A DNA stretch of 64,000 nt from Patella vulgata (taxonomy: Eukaryota > Mollusca > Gastropoda > Patellidae): contig NC_065881.2 in assembly GCF_932274485.2 (NCBI RefSeq), forward strand, positions 9,706,613-9,770,612. The letters run 5' to 3'. A model generated the notes under the pieces. That model saw only the letters and a list, made by a program, of their open reading frames with translations. It was not told the origin of the DNA and did no database searches. Positions 34,951-46,648 of the stretch are shown here, in pieces. How positions within the stretch are numbered: position 1 is the first letter of the stretch; the number at the start of each line of letters is the position of its first letter. Made by a program: the position numbers and the translations under genes.

Positions 34951-35154
34951 TTGTTCCTTGTTTTGTATTGATCAAAACACTCCCATTGTTGACACTTTAG
35001 AAATAAAAAATCATGAACATAATCCTAAATACAATACATCAAAATACCAATCACAAAGATCATTTGGATTGGTTTGTTGTTAATGCGTTCAATGGATAAA
35101 TCAAAAGAAATACTGCTATGGGTGAAAGACATATACGTTTTTAAAAAAGAAATT

Positions 35155-35245
35155 TGGAAACATCCATTTCGTCAACATACCAAGTTTGATAATTCTTACG
35201 CGTACATAGCTTATTTTGTTTTTTGCAATGATATAGTTAAATGAT
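35155..35245 (+). repeat. Three-copy dispersed repeat, copy 3
   Basis: CATTTCGTCAACATACCAAG and GCAATGATATAGTTAAATGA. Confidence 0.8.
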
Positions 35246-35574
35246 CTCTATGAAATGACTATTTATAAAGGGCCGTTACCTTCAATGTGCCTATATTAAG
35301 ATTTCGTGTAGCACATAGCCGATCATGACTCAAAGTAGTATGATAGAAAGTTTAGGAAATATTCCCCATTGTTTAGATGGTTCCCTTATTGTTAGGTTTT
35401 TTTTTTTCATTTTGAGTGAAGTCTGTATAAAATGGTGTTAAACCTTTACTTAAAATCCGTCATCAAAGCGGTGAATTTTAGCGTAGTTACGGTAATTAAG
35501 CGACGTCGACGTCACTTGGTTACCGTCTTCAACGGGGCGTAAATGTGGTGGGTAGGGGTTGGGTACAGCGAATT

Positions 35575-35990
35575 TGCGTTAATCCGTGCGCTTAAATTGC
35601 ATACGTCAAGCTCCTCACGCAAAACTATAGTATGAAATAAACTTGTCAACTTGTCATATATGATAAAAATGTTTTTAACTCTCATTCTGTTGTTTAATGT
35701 TGGTTTAAGAAATGTTTTCCCCCGAGGGAAAAAAATAGTCAGTCTAAAAATAAGTGCTCAGTGTAGTCGGTCTCCGGCTAAATACATTAATGAGGTAAAC
35801 AAACAATCCCCAAATAGAAAGGGAAAATCCCAAATACTTAATATATGTATTTTTGTGAATCCGTACACCTAAATTGCAAAGGTCTAGTATAAAATAACCT
35901 AGTAAACTTGTCATGTTTGAAAACAAAATCCCTCTTATTCTGTTATGAGTATGTTGGTCTAAGAAATTGTTACAAAATTTTTTATGCTTT
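35575..35990. repeat. ~265-bp tandem duplication
   Basis: AATCCGT..CTTAAATTGCA, AACTTGTCAT and TTCTGTT.TTAATGTTGGT-like blocks occur at 35590-35720 and again at 35855-35980. Confidence 0.7.
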
Positions 35991-36355
35991 AAAATATATT
36001 CTTGATTGACATACAAATAATATTAGTCGAACAGTTGATAAGAAGTTATAGGAAGCATCTTTTTATCTTTAGGATTCGAAAACGAAAGGGTGAGTTGATT
36101 TGAGAAGTGCGTAAAAAATCCGTTAGTTATGAAATGTTAAGGTTATCTATTGAACTTAAGAATTTTTATTTGTTGCATATTCAATTCCAGTAGAAATATT
36201 AAATCGTATTTTACTCATGTTATAAATGTTTTCTGGCCATCAGAATTCTGCAAAATCTTCCCCCAAAGTCCAGGAAATGGCATTTCAGGGACTTCACACT
36301 CAAAAATTACACTCGCACCAGCGATGCTCGAATCCTGACTGCATCACTATCGTAT

Positions 36356-37012
36356 AATAATAATAATAATAATAATAAAAGAAACTTTATTTAATGAGGC
36401 AACTTATTTAGTTTGCAAAAAAACTAATCTTCCATAAGTCCCTCCTAAACTACAAAGAAATATATACATGTAATATCAGGATAAATTCAAAATCATTTGG
36501 AATGCAATAGCATTTTAAAGTGGGAAGTTTGGGAAGTCACTCCGAAACTACAAAACATATACATTATACAAGTAGAATATAGGAAGAACACTATAATTAC
36601 ACACAAAATAAGATAGAATGCAGTTGCAAGTTAAAAATAATAAGTATGTCATCAGTTGAATATTATGGTTTCTTCTGTGCTCAATATAAAATTTAATGAG
36701 TTTTCAGTTTAATCTTAAAATTTTCAACATTTTTACACATCTTTATATCAAAAGGCAGATTGTTCCATAAAAGACATGCAGAATAATGAAAAGTACTGGT
36801 CCGTTTTGGAAACAAGAGATTTTTCAATAAAATAGGAATTTAGATAAAGTGGAGTATTAAATGTAATAATTTTAAATGACGAGACAATTATATTATAAAG
36901 AATCCTCTGTGTGAGGGTAAGCCAACCGAGTTTAGTAAATACTGAGGTAGACATAGTTTCAATTGGTGCATTAAGAATAATTCTTGCCGCCCTCTTTTGT
37001 CATTTTGAAAGA
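36356..37012 (-). mobile_element. 5'-truncated LINE (CR1/L2/Jockey-like), 3' end
   Basis: The minus strand encodes the end of a non-LTR reverse transcriptase: KRAARIILNAP, LGWLTLTQRILYN, FNTPLYLNSYF, and, one frame away, LWNNLPFDIK followed by FKIKLKTH and a stop. About 270 bp of 3' UTR follow, ending AATAAAG near a (TTA)n tail at 36356-36380. Only the last ~130 codons remain. A SINE-II scrap adjoins the truncated end at 37027. Confidence 0.8.
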
Positions 37013-37026
37013 ATGTATAATCTACT

Positions 37027-37080
37027 TGTGGTAGTGTACACATTGGCGTGCAGGTAAAAGATCCCTAATTGTCACTTGGA
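37027..37080 (+). mobile_element. SINE-II scrap
   Basis: GTGTACACATTGGCGTGCAG and AAAAGATCCCTAATTG. Confidence 0.75.
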
Positions 37081-37296
37081 AATTATTATTATTATTACTA
37101 TGGCACTTGTTATAACCCATCTTTCACATACGTGCTCGGATGGGCTTTACAATTAAATAAATAAATAAATAAAATAAAAAATTGTACAACACTTAAAAGA
37201 GGTCTAAATGGTAAATATCAAAGTATTAAGCATTTAAAAGGAATGTTAAGAAGTGTTATAAAAGGCAATTTTAAAAAGATGCGTTTTGATATTGCA

Positions 37297-37553
37297 GTTT
37301 GTCCACTCGACACAAACAAGATCATTTCGGGACTAACATATGTTTTTTTTTATTAAAATTTATTTCAATAATATTGGTCTTTAGCAGTGGGAGGGAACCG
37401 ATGGACCCGGAGAAAGTCCACGAGGTTAGACGGGCGACCCTCCTCTTTTTCACGTACAACCGGGGATTCGAAACCACGCCATGGCAGTTGACTCAATGAC
37501 AGATTTTATGATACAGCGCGCGCGTGCTAACCATTCGGTCATCCACCCCCTCC
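37297..37553 (-). mobile_element. SINE-I
   Basis: GTCCACTCGACACAAACAAG through CGTGCTAACCATTCGGTCAT; it lacks the last ~20 bp with the tail. Confidence 0.92.
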
Positions 37554-37672
37554 CGTAAACGTACCCATGACATGGAATTAAGAGTAGACAGTGCTGCCTG
37601 TGCAAAATTCTCCTCCCTAGCCAGGAGAGGGACGTAAATTGTTTTTTAAATTATCAGTGAAGGGACACTAGT

Positions 37673-38043
37673 CTGAAATGAAATGAATGGGGTTTAACGT
37701 CCTACTGTGCTGCTCCGAACCGGGATAATGAAGACGGGCATAGGCCATACGGTGTGCTATGAGGGAAATTGTACCCAGACAGCGACACTGCGTCCTAATC
37801 TTATATCGAATTCCAACTGTAAATGGATCTATTACGTGCACGCCAATGTTTGCAATGTGTTTTTCGTCCCATCCGAACGACAAGACAGCTGTCCTTGTCA
37901 GACCCCCATCCTGTATTACTGACAAGGGAGACCCACGGCGGAAAATCTGGATGAACTTTCTCGGCCAATGCAGGGATCGAACATCCGACCTCCAGGCTAG
38001 CGAGCTAGCGTATTATCGACTTAGCCACCGTGATCCCCCAGGG
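37673..38043 (-). mobile_element. SINE-II, full length with target duplication
   Basis: GAAATGAAATGAATGGGGTT to the tRNA-like head ACTTAGCCACCGTGATCCCC. CACTAGT flanks it at 37666-37672 and 38044-38050. This is the best reference copy of the family in the window. Confidence 0.95.
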
Positions 38044-38218
38044 CACTAGTTTATAACTAGCCATGTTAAATAGGTCACTAGCTAGTAATTTATTATTGGT
38101 AGCCTCGTAAGTTTTGTTTTCGGAAGGCGGGAAATTGCTTTTGGTAGCCCAGGGCGTGGGACTAGTAGATTTTTACAACTCTAGTATTGTGCACCTTAAA
38201 TTTGTCCTATTATATTAG

Positions 38219-38330
38219 GTAGCAACGGTGACTCAGTGAGTAAGGGGTTGCCTCGCTATTATTGAACAGGTCATGTGTTCGATCCCGCTGTTGGCCGCAA
38301 CAGTTCATCAGGATTTTCCTGCCTGAACAG
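38219..38330 (+). mobile_element. SINE-II head fragment
   Basis: ACGGTGACTCAGTGAGTAAG, CATGTGTTCGATCCCGCTG, TTCATCAGGATTTTCCTGCC. Confidence 0.85.
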
Positions 38331-38380
38331 ACTAACAAACAAACAAACAACAATCACAAAAATTAGTGTAGATTAATTAT

Positions 38381-38511
38381 ATTTCGAATTAAAAAAAGTG
38401 GTTTGATTATTCAGTTCCATCGTGTTATGTTCCAATTAAACCGTGTGTATTTCGAATTAAAAGTGGTTTGATTATTCAGTTCCATCGTGTTATGTTCCAA
38501 TTAAACCGTGT
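38381..38511. repeat. ~64-bp tandem duplication
   Basis: ATTTCGAATTAAAA and CAGTTCCATCGTGTTATGTT occur twice. Confidence 0.95.
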
Positions 38512-39354
38512 GTATCTTCTGATACACAATTAAGTACATGTGCATTGTTCATCTTGCTGAAATTGATAATGTCTCTCTCAATGGATTAATCAATTCCTTT
38601 GTAATTGTAAATATATCTGATTCAATGCAGAATCGGACAGGCTTTCATTCCAAAAATTATCTGTTCTGGAGCCATTCATTGATCCGGTTAAAAGGCTACT
38701 GGTGCAGACGACATGACTAGCATACCACCATCCGCCCCCGAATCTCTTGGCACATTCCAAGTTTCCAGTATAATCGACATCGTATGTAGAGAAAGGATTG
38801 TTGTTCAAGTTGACAGTATCAGTCAAACTGTCCACACATGATGTTCCAACCCCAGTGTAACCACTAATATATAATGTGTAGGATGTCGATTTATTACCAA
38901 AGTTGACGCAAGTTGACGCATCTTGTGTAACCAGGACTACCCGTAATTTGTAGGCATTGCCCGGATTATCAAGTAGGGACAGTACTAGTTTCAAACCTAG
39001 CCATTTATTAGACGCAACATTGCCGAAACCCTCTTCATATTCTTCCAGAGTTCTATTAAAGTTCTCATGTAAACTAGCGTTATTACGACCTAGTATTCTA
39101 GTCCACCCACCATCGCCAAATGTACACAGTACTTCAAAAGAATCAGGAGATGTCAGCGGTTTTATGGTTGTCAATACACCATTAGTTGATCTCAAACCTT
39201 TATGTGAACCTTTGGTGCAGTCTGAAACAAAAAAATAACATTGCTCAAAGTTCAGAAACACTAAATAACACGTTAAAACATTTAAATATAACCCGACCCT
39301 TCTAACGGTTACTGATTTGTTCAGGGGAAATAACTCAACGGGGAATACTGCTGC

Positions 39355-39692
39355 TGAAATGAAATGAAATGAGGTTTATAACCTACTGTTCTGCACCGCC
39401 TTGGCTAATGATCACGGGTTTACGCCATATAGTCAGCGTACGCCATACAGAGTGCTATGAGGGACATTTTGCCAGGACAGCGACACTATGGCCAACTCTT
39501 ATGTCGAATTCCAACGGCCAAGGGATCGTTTAAGTGCACGCCAATGTGTACACGGGACTCCGTCCCATCCGAACTACTATACGTTGTCACTTGCCAGGCG
39601 CTCTGTCCTGTACCGCTGACAAGGGGAACCACGCCGGAAAATCCCGTTGAACGTTCTTGGCCAACGCTAGGATCGGACACTGGACCGCCAGT
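39355..39692 (-). mobile_element. SINE-II
   Basis: GAAATGAAATGAAATGAGGT to CGTTCTTGGCCAACGCTAGG. It sits in the same intron position as 1029-1240. Confidence 0.9.
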
Positions 39693-40039
39693 ATAATGTC
39701 CATTTTTGTACAATATTAATCCTTTTGCGCAGGGGCGGACTGGGTAACTCGGGTTTCCATTGGGCCTGTGATATGACTAGAAGAGAAACCAGTCATTACT
39801 TCTTTCAGGGGATCAAATTAACAATTATATCTATTTTTTTTATAAAAACATTATGTAAAAATTATTTTTTTCCAATTATGACATACTAATCGGCTCTGAC
39901 CCTTCTAAGCCCTGGGTCCAATTCCAGCCCACCCCAGGTCATTTAATCCTCTTCAAAAATTCCGATTCAATTGTCAAGACACACGTTTTATTTCGAAGTA
40001 TTGTCTTCTTTCTGTATTAAAGGGGGCGGGGTGAATGTT

Positions 40040-40275
40040 TTTAGTAGTTTAACGATTGAGCGTGAAATCACAAGCTCTATCATTGAGTCGAGAGACGTGG
40101 TTTCAATTGCCAGCTTGCATGTGGCAAGAAATAGGATCGCCTGTCGAACCTCATGGGTTTCCTCTAATTATCCCTCCGCACAAGTGTATTATTGAAATAA
40201 AATTGAACCATATGTTAGTCCCGATATGACCTTGTGTGTGTCGAGTGGAAAATAAACCCATTTCTCTCTCACTGT
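40040..40275 (+). mobile_element. SINE-I
   Basis: GATTGAGCGTGAAATCACAA, GTGGTTTCAATTGCCAG, CCCGATATGACC, GTGGAAAATAAACCCATTTC. Orthologous in place to 1483-1690. Confidence 0.9.
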
Positions 40276-41479
40276 ATTAAGAATTTGTAATAATTACAAA
40301 GCATCTGTAACTTGAACATATACAAATGTATTAAAATGTTAAACATGATGCAAGCGATGATTGTTAATTTTACCTGATATAATACCGTGACAGCCTTCTC
40401 CATATTTACCCAAAGGACAGGTACACTCGGCATCTTCGCAACGAATGTTCTGTGAAATAAAAAACACAACTAGAAAATCTAGTCGAAACGTCGCTCAGTT
40501 ATAAGTTGTAATTATCATATAGCTAAATAGAGGAGCAGGAGGACGGGTTGGTGTCTAATTGGGCAGAAGTGGGTGAAGGAATGGGGGCAGCAGAAGGTTG
40601 CGTGGGGTGGGTGAAGGGTTGGAGAGAAACTACTGAATCAAACTCAGTTATTTTTTCTTATTAATCACTACTAACAATTGATGTGGTGGATCGTATTTTT
40701 TTCTCACATAAGTGGTTATTAGGGTTTGATTCTACTAGACTAAAGTTTTTAATCTCGCGGGCCTTCTAATCCATTTAAATCTCTGCCATCCGATGATCTA
40801 GAGAGTTGGTTATGTGGTTCAATGTTAATAAATGTCTAAATAATAATTTTGTATCATTTAAAGACAACATTAAGACCTGCAATAGACAGATTTAGCGCTT
40901 ACATAATGCATCTTTAATTTATTTTAATATAAAATATTAACCTGTGTGTAACAGGAACAGCCAGTTGTATCACCAGACATAACACAATCTCTACCAGCTT
41001 GATATAGTTTACAAGAGGCATCTCGGGAACAATACAGATATCGTTTAGTCAGCTTTCTCTGTACATGCTATAGCACAATCCATTTTCTGAGACGTATAAA
41101 TTGATTCCTTGGTGACAGGTGTTAATCACAACACTAGATTTACTGAATGAAGCATTTAGATAATCGATACTTTGGGCTGAAACAGAACAAAAAAATAACA
41201 CATTTTAAAGGCACAGTCCCGTCTATATATAAATGAATAAAAGCCTGGAGATACGCCCACACAGCCGAAGTGTCTTGAAATACAGATATTCATAGACAGC
41301 AGCGTATCTGACAGGCAAATGTTGTTCACCACATCTGATAAGAATCTGCCTTCAAGAAATATAACCATTGTTACGGAGCGCTGAATATCGATAGACACTA
41401 TTTTGTTCAAAAGACTTTCGGAAAATGGGGCTTTATGCACAACCGTCAACACACTAGCCATTTATGTTATCTTCCAATA

Positions 41480-42780
41480 TGACAGGCCATGATAAACATA
41501 AGGGCGTCCTTTTCAAGCTCGGAATGAAGTCATCACCAAAAAGCAAAGTTTACAGAGGTCCTCGGGGCTGGAACCCAAACTGATTACAATTTGCCACCCA
41601 CTTCCACCACAGGTGTCATAGAGATCAGGGATGAAATTGATATGCATCATCGTTCTAATAAAGCCAGTCCAGGAAGACATCAGGTTTTGAGATGTAGACC
41701 TGAAATGTTAAATTTGGATGAGAATGAGAATTCTGAGGCGAATACTATCCAGGGAAACGGTCACTGACATCCAGAAAATGGTCAAAATGTGGAATTCTGT
41801 CATTCAGTTACATGCCAAGGGGAGAAGACAGGCCTATGCAGTACCAAATTTCTAGCCCGTTAGTGAGCAGAAGTGTCGGTCAGGTTGGATGTACTTCTTA
41901 AAGTGTATGAAATGCACATTTATCTCACCTGTTTTGCTTCTGTTTTTTAAATACTTGTGTTGAGGTCAATCATTCCACTCTATGAAACATTACCCTGGCA
42001 CCTGGAATGATAGGAGGCTGGGGATAAATATGCAATAAAAAACAGTGAGAAAATAAGAAAGAAAAAAAATGGTTTCAAATGGAAATATAAATAAACCTCT
42101 TTATTTCTAGCGAACAGTCCGTCACTGGCCCTCCAAAAAGAAACCAGTTAACAGTCAGTAAAAAAGTAAACCTTGAGTGTCACATAAGTCCAAGTCAATC
42201 TCAAAGGTAGACGCCATGTTTTGAGGTTCGGTCTAAATATTAAGGCCAACTGCATGTGTGAATTTTGGAGTGTACATTTCATTGTATGATGTCAAAACAT
42301 GTTAGATCTAAATATTAAGGCCAACTGCAGACTTGGTTCAAGGTCACAACATGTAAATAGGGTTAGTCACATGAATTTTTCAGACAACTGTGGGTTAGGT
42401 TTAAGAATTTGGGGGAGAGGTTAAGTCTCCACAAAAGCACTGACCTAGGATGATGAAAAATTAGTTCGTGATATTTCCTAGTTTTATTGAAAATACACAC
42501 AATACATTAGATTTATATACAAAGGCGATTTCGCTGTTTTTTGGTGGCACTGATGGTCGTCTTTGGATGGTGCTTCTGGTATTCTGGTATTTTTGTTTCT
42601 GAAGAAAAAAAGAATAAATTTGAGGCTCCCGGGGGGAGAGCCACATTAGTATGTTTCCTACTACGAATTGGATTTTCTAAAAAATCGTATTTGTTCCACA
42701 TCACCGGGTTAGGGCTGGTGAATCTTGTAACTATTTGATTTTATTTACTAACGGTTAGGGATAGGATTTGATATATGGTT
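41480..42780. other. No gene recognised
   Basis: GTCTAAATATTAAGGCCAAC occurs at 42230 and, slightly changed, at 42307. Overlapping minus frames at 42461-42704 have no recognised domain and may be part of the adjoining retroelement. Confidence 0.4.
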
Positions 42781-42805
42781 TGTTTTGGGTTAGGGTGGAG
42801 ACTGG

Positions 42806-43400
42806 TCTTATTTAATCTAATTTACTGTGTACTAGGATGTCGTTCAGATTTTTATTTTTAGAATATGCAATTATACGTTTCTGTGTGAATATTTTCGGGT
42901 TATTGTCTTGGAGATCAGTATAGTGTTTTCTGATGATTTTGGATGCACTTGCTGTTGTTGCGCTAAATGGAACTACAAAAGGGACTATTGCGCTAGCCGT
43001 ATGAATATTCAAACCTAGGGGAGCTGTTGTTTTCAATTTGTCAATCCAGAATTTTTCTCTTGTTAGCCTAAACGTTTTATTTCTTCTGTAGTTTCAAAGT
43101 CGCTCTTGGTCTTTTCTATTGGCGTGACAATGAGATCAGAAATGTCATGATTGGGTTGTTTGAAATGAATTGAGACCGGTTTGTCTTTTTTGGTGAATGT
43201 TATTGATCTTCCCAACGTATTGCTTGTCACATTGTCTGCATGAAATTAGATAAATTATGTTTGAACTACTGCATGAAAGTTGGTCTAATATTGGGAATTG
43301 TGTGCCAGACGTTTGGTATGGAAATGGTCGGATATGTTTAATATTTTGCATGTTTGACATCTTGGATGGCCACAATTTTTGGTTTTAACTGCTGATTGCA
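42806..43400 (-). mobile_element. Penelope-like retroelement remnant (GIY-YIG part), fossil
   Basis: The minus strand shows HPRCQTCK, NIIYLISCRQCDKQYVGK (a GIY-YIG endonuclease core as found in Penelope-like elements), then TAPLGLNIHTA and ASKIIRKHYTDLQ..NKNLNDILVHSKL. This is a broken end fragment with at least one break; the reverse transcriptase core is not found. Family assignment is by motif only. Confidence 0.6.
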
Positions 43401-43404
43401 TATT

Positions 43405-44680
43405 ATAAAATCTTGTGTGGTTTTGTTAATCCATATAATTCATTACGTCGACATTAAAGATAACATTTATTATGTTACTTTATCACATTATGATTTTATT
43501 TATTGAGAAAATCTGAATGGGATTGGGGAACTGGATTAGGGATCTGGCTTAGATGTAAAACCACTCTTCCTAAATTGGAATGTCGAGTAATTCACTTGAT
43601 TTATGTTAACTGCATTATTAAGCAGTGTGGTAATTCCTTCCTGGATTTGTTCAGAAAACAAGAATATCAGTTTTGTGATTTTAGTATTTTTTAATACAAT
43701 GTATTTATAACGCAAATTTTACGTTTCGTTTAAAACAAAATATACGTCCATTTTAATTGGCCGAAGGACGTGTGACTAATAGAAATATGCAGGGCGGACA
43801 AACTGACCTAACAGTATATTTCGATGTATTTGAGGTAAGCTAATTTAATATTATATCATAAATGCATGTGCATAATTGTGTTTCAGTGTGACTAAATACT
43901 CAAAAAATCATTCTTAGGATACAGCCTCGACACCAGTCCGCCCTGAATTGCAATGTTTGTTTTGTGTTCTGGGCGCCATTTTAAAAAACTGACATGACCT
44001 ATATTCATGTAGATTTCCAGATTGCAGTAGATTTTAGAAATACAATCCAGCGATAGTGCAGTCTAATTCCTTTAAAAGGGAATCTGAATTCGTTAATTGT
44101 CTGGGAGAGATTTGTTTAAACTGCAGAAACATGTAAGATATATAGGGCTAAAACTAGTGCGAGTGTTAGTTATAAATAGACAATTTTTCCCTTAATTTTT
44201 TTCTCCCCTCTTCCTGCATTTTTTGGTTGACTTTTTGGTCTAGAATTGGAGAAAAGGGATCAAATGTGCACTTTCATAGCAGTTTTGGGTAATACTGATG
44301 ATATTACAGCGGAAGGATAGGGGGTGTAAAGTGTCTTTCTGCAGAGCAATCATTGTGTCGGAAGTGAGATTTTTACCCCAGTCAACTTCAAATCCGCGTA
44401 GCAAAAAAATCTAAATGGTCACCCCCCTACACAATTATGATGAGATTGTCAAATGTGGTCCCCATTGTGCCTATAAAGGTTGGAACCAACGGAATGTTGA
44501 GCAAAAAGCTACAGCCTGTGATGTTACAGCCATTTGACATTGAAGTCAATGGGCAAATAATTGCTAGTCTGAGACGATTTATTATAGATCAGAGTTAACT
44601 CCCCTTGTCCCATGAAATATAGACGATTATTATATATATTATTGCACTGTACAACGTCCCAACTGTCATGGAAGCAAAGT
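43405..44680. other. No gene recognised
   Basis: Only short open frames (for example 43503-43694). No repeat family is recognised. Confidence 0.4.
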
Positions 44681-44690
44681 CCAGTTAAAA

Positions 44691-44950
44691 ATGAAATGTG
44701 GTTTAACGTCCTACTTTTCGGCGCCGACTGGGATAATCAAGATGGACATACACCATGAACTGTGCTATGAGGCACTATGGCCTACCCTTATTTCGAATTC
44801 TAACTGCCAATGGTTCTTTAACGTGCACGCCAATTAGTACAGTGGACGTTCGCGTTTTGTCCTATCCGTACTACTAGACACTGTTCCTTGTCAGGCCCCT
44901 GTCTCACAACCATGGGGGAGGAGAAACAACGCCGGAAAACCCCGAAAACT
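44691..44950 (-). mobile_element. SINE-II
   Basis: GAAATGTGGTTTAACGTCCT to AACAACGCCGGAAAACCCCG. Confidence 0.9.
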
Positions 44951-45034
44951 TATATGATGAATGGCTCTGTTTGGATGCTGGCGATGGTGACCGTATGGGA
45001 CGATGGTTAAAGATTCAAACTAAGAAGGAAATAT

Positions 45035-45185
45035 AAAATGAAATGTAATGGGTTAATATCCTATTTTTCCGCGCTAGGGTACTGAGGACTGGCACACACA
45101 CAGTGAAGTTTGCAGTTAGGGGAATTTTGCCTTGGTAGCGGTGTTATGACGTACTCGTATTTCGGGCTATAACTGACATTGTGTC
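45035..45185 (-). mobile_element. SINE-II, diverged
   Basis: AAAATGAAATGTAATGGGTT, GGGGAATTTTGCCTTGGTAG, GACGTACTCGTATTTCG. Confidence 0.7.
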
Positions 45186-45318
45186 ATAAAATATAAACAT
45201 CTTCTCTCGTCGTCAAATTCGACTACCTAACACATTGACGGGATCATGCTGGTTAATCTGATACCACATATGTTGGGTTGGAGCGCAGCGAAGAAGCACG
45301 ATGGGTGGACATACATAC

Positions 45319-46118
45319 AGAGAGAAAGAGAGAGAGGGGGAGGGGTGTTAAAGTCCACTCGACACAATCTAGGTCATTTCGGAACTAACAGATACTATAA
45401 CACTATTTTAGTGATAACAGATATCAAGTTTAATAAATACATTTTATCATTTATTTGCACCAGGAACAAAATATAAAACGGTTACATAAATACAACAAGG
45501 GACTAAATTATACCAAGAACATCAACATGGTACATTAATATAGTTTATGACTATATTTCAACCATTCCGCCCTTCTGCCTCGGCAACGGCATAACTCGGA
45601 TGGGCCCATTTGTCGATCTCTGCTCCTCTCTACTCCTCCCCGCTCGTCTCTCGTCTACGTCTCTACTTGGCGTATCTCTAACTGTCAGCAAACTGGTGTT
45701 TATATACCTTTCAAATGGGTCGACACAAACGAGATCATTACTATATATGACATTTACAAGTTATCTTAATTTCGCTGACTGATATAAATATATACATATG
45801 GAATTGATAGTCTTTAATTAGTGCGTACGTGTTTAGAACAAAATGTATAATATATATTATCAAAACCAGCTGTCAATAACTTCAATGCACCTAAATGATC
45901 GTTCAATTTGATGAAAGTTATAGAGCAATTTGTCACATATGGTTCAATTTTATTTCAATCATTCGCTTGCTCGTAGGGGTCTTTAGCAGTGGGAGGAAAC
46001 CGGAGGACCCAGAGAAACCGCATGGGGGTTGGACAGGCGACCCTACTCCTTGTCACGTACAACCGGGCAATCGAAATCATGCCAGCTAGATGACTCTATG
46101 ACAGACCTCACGATACCA
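45319..46118 (-). mobile_element. SINE-I split by a ~0.54-kb insertion
   Basis: The 3' part lies at 45319-45392 (GTCCACTCGACACAATCTAG..GGAACTAACA) and the rest at 45934-46118 (CATATGGTTCAATTTTATTT..GACAGACCTCACGATACC). Both are in the same orientation and meet at the family position ACTAACATATGG. Confidence 0.8.
45393..45933. mobile_element. Unclassified insertion inside the SINE-I
   Basis: A 541-bp unique sequence with a pyrimidine-rich centre and a TTTATATACC box. ACA is repeated at both joins. No terminal inverted repeat or coding frame is seen. Confidence 0.5.
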
Positions 46119-46648
46119 CCACCCCCTTTCTGTAACCTCTGGGCTGTTTTTCCTATCAGTGAATATGAACGATAGGTGGAGTTTCTATCTGCCAATCATG
46201 GCCATATCTTGCCCAAAATTCATACACAAATGTTCACAAGGTTTTTAGAAAATAGGGTCTAAGTCCAAGAGGGGGGGATAATTTCGCAACAAATAGCGAA
46301 ACGATTCGTCCTTGCTTACTATCAAATTTACAAGTGAATTATTCATGAAAGGGCGAACGAACAGGCCGACGGACAGGGTGACGAATATTCGCCTAAACTA
46401 CATATATTAACGTTAAAGCGACGTGTGGCCGTATAAAAATAAGTCAATTACAATATTAAAAAACGTTGATCGAAAGTGTTTTTTAAAAGTTGTGCAAATT
46501 ACGTGTGGGTGTATAAAATATCAATTAAATATAAAACATATATACAATTTCTTAAAATTATAACAATCTAAAAATACAGACAAGTACTACTTACGTATTG
46601 TCAATCAAAAGTTAACATTAACATATAACAATTTGATAGATTATAGAA

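Larger units (their letters stand above)
38590..41176 (-). pseudogene. Second copy of the PAN-EGF-fibrinogen-related gene, PAN exon damaged
   Basis: Three exons match the left-hand mosaic gene: PAN 41176-40942, EGF 40449-40374 and fibrinogen-related 39221-38590, whose terminal stop is at 38590. Splice sites are kept (TTTCAG acceptors; the EGF donor is GTAAAA). The fibrinogen exon is fully open for 209 residues (CTFGDGGW, YISGYTGVG, STYDVDYTGNLECAKRFGGG) and shows what the truncated left copy should look like. The PAN exon is 235 nt instead of 248: an 11-nt loss after the codons INTC and a 2-nt loss after KAD together shift the frame. No upstream beta-sandwich module is found. Either this is a pseudogene, or the intact fibrinogen exon is used from another start. 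Homology to the left copy ends near 41440. Confidence 0.75.
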
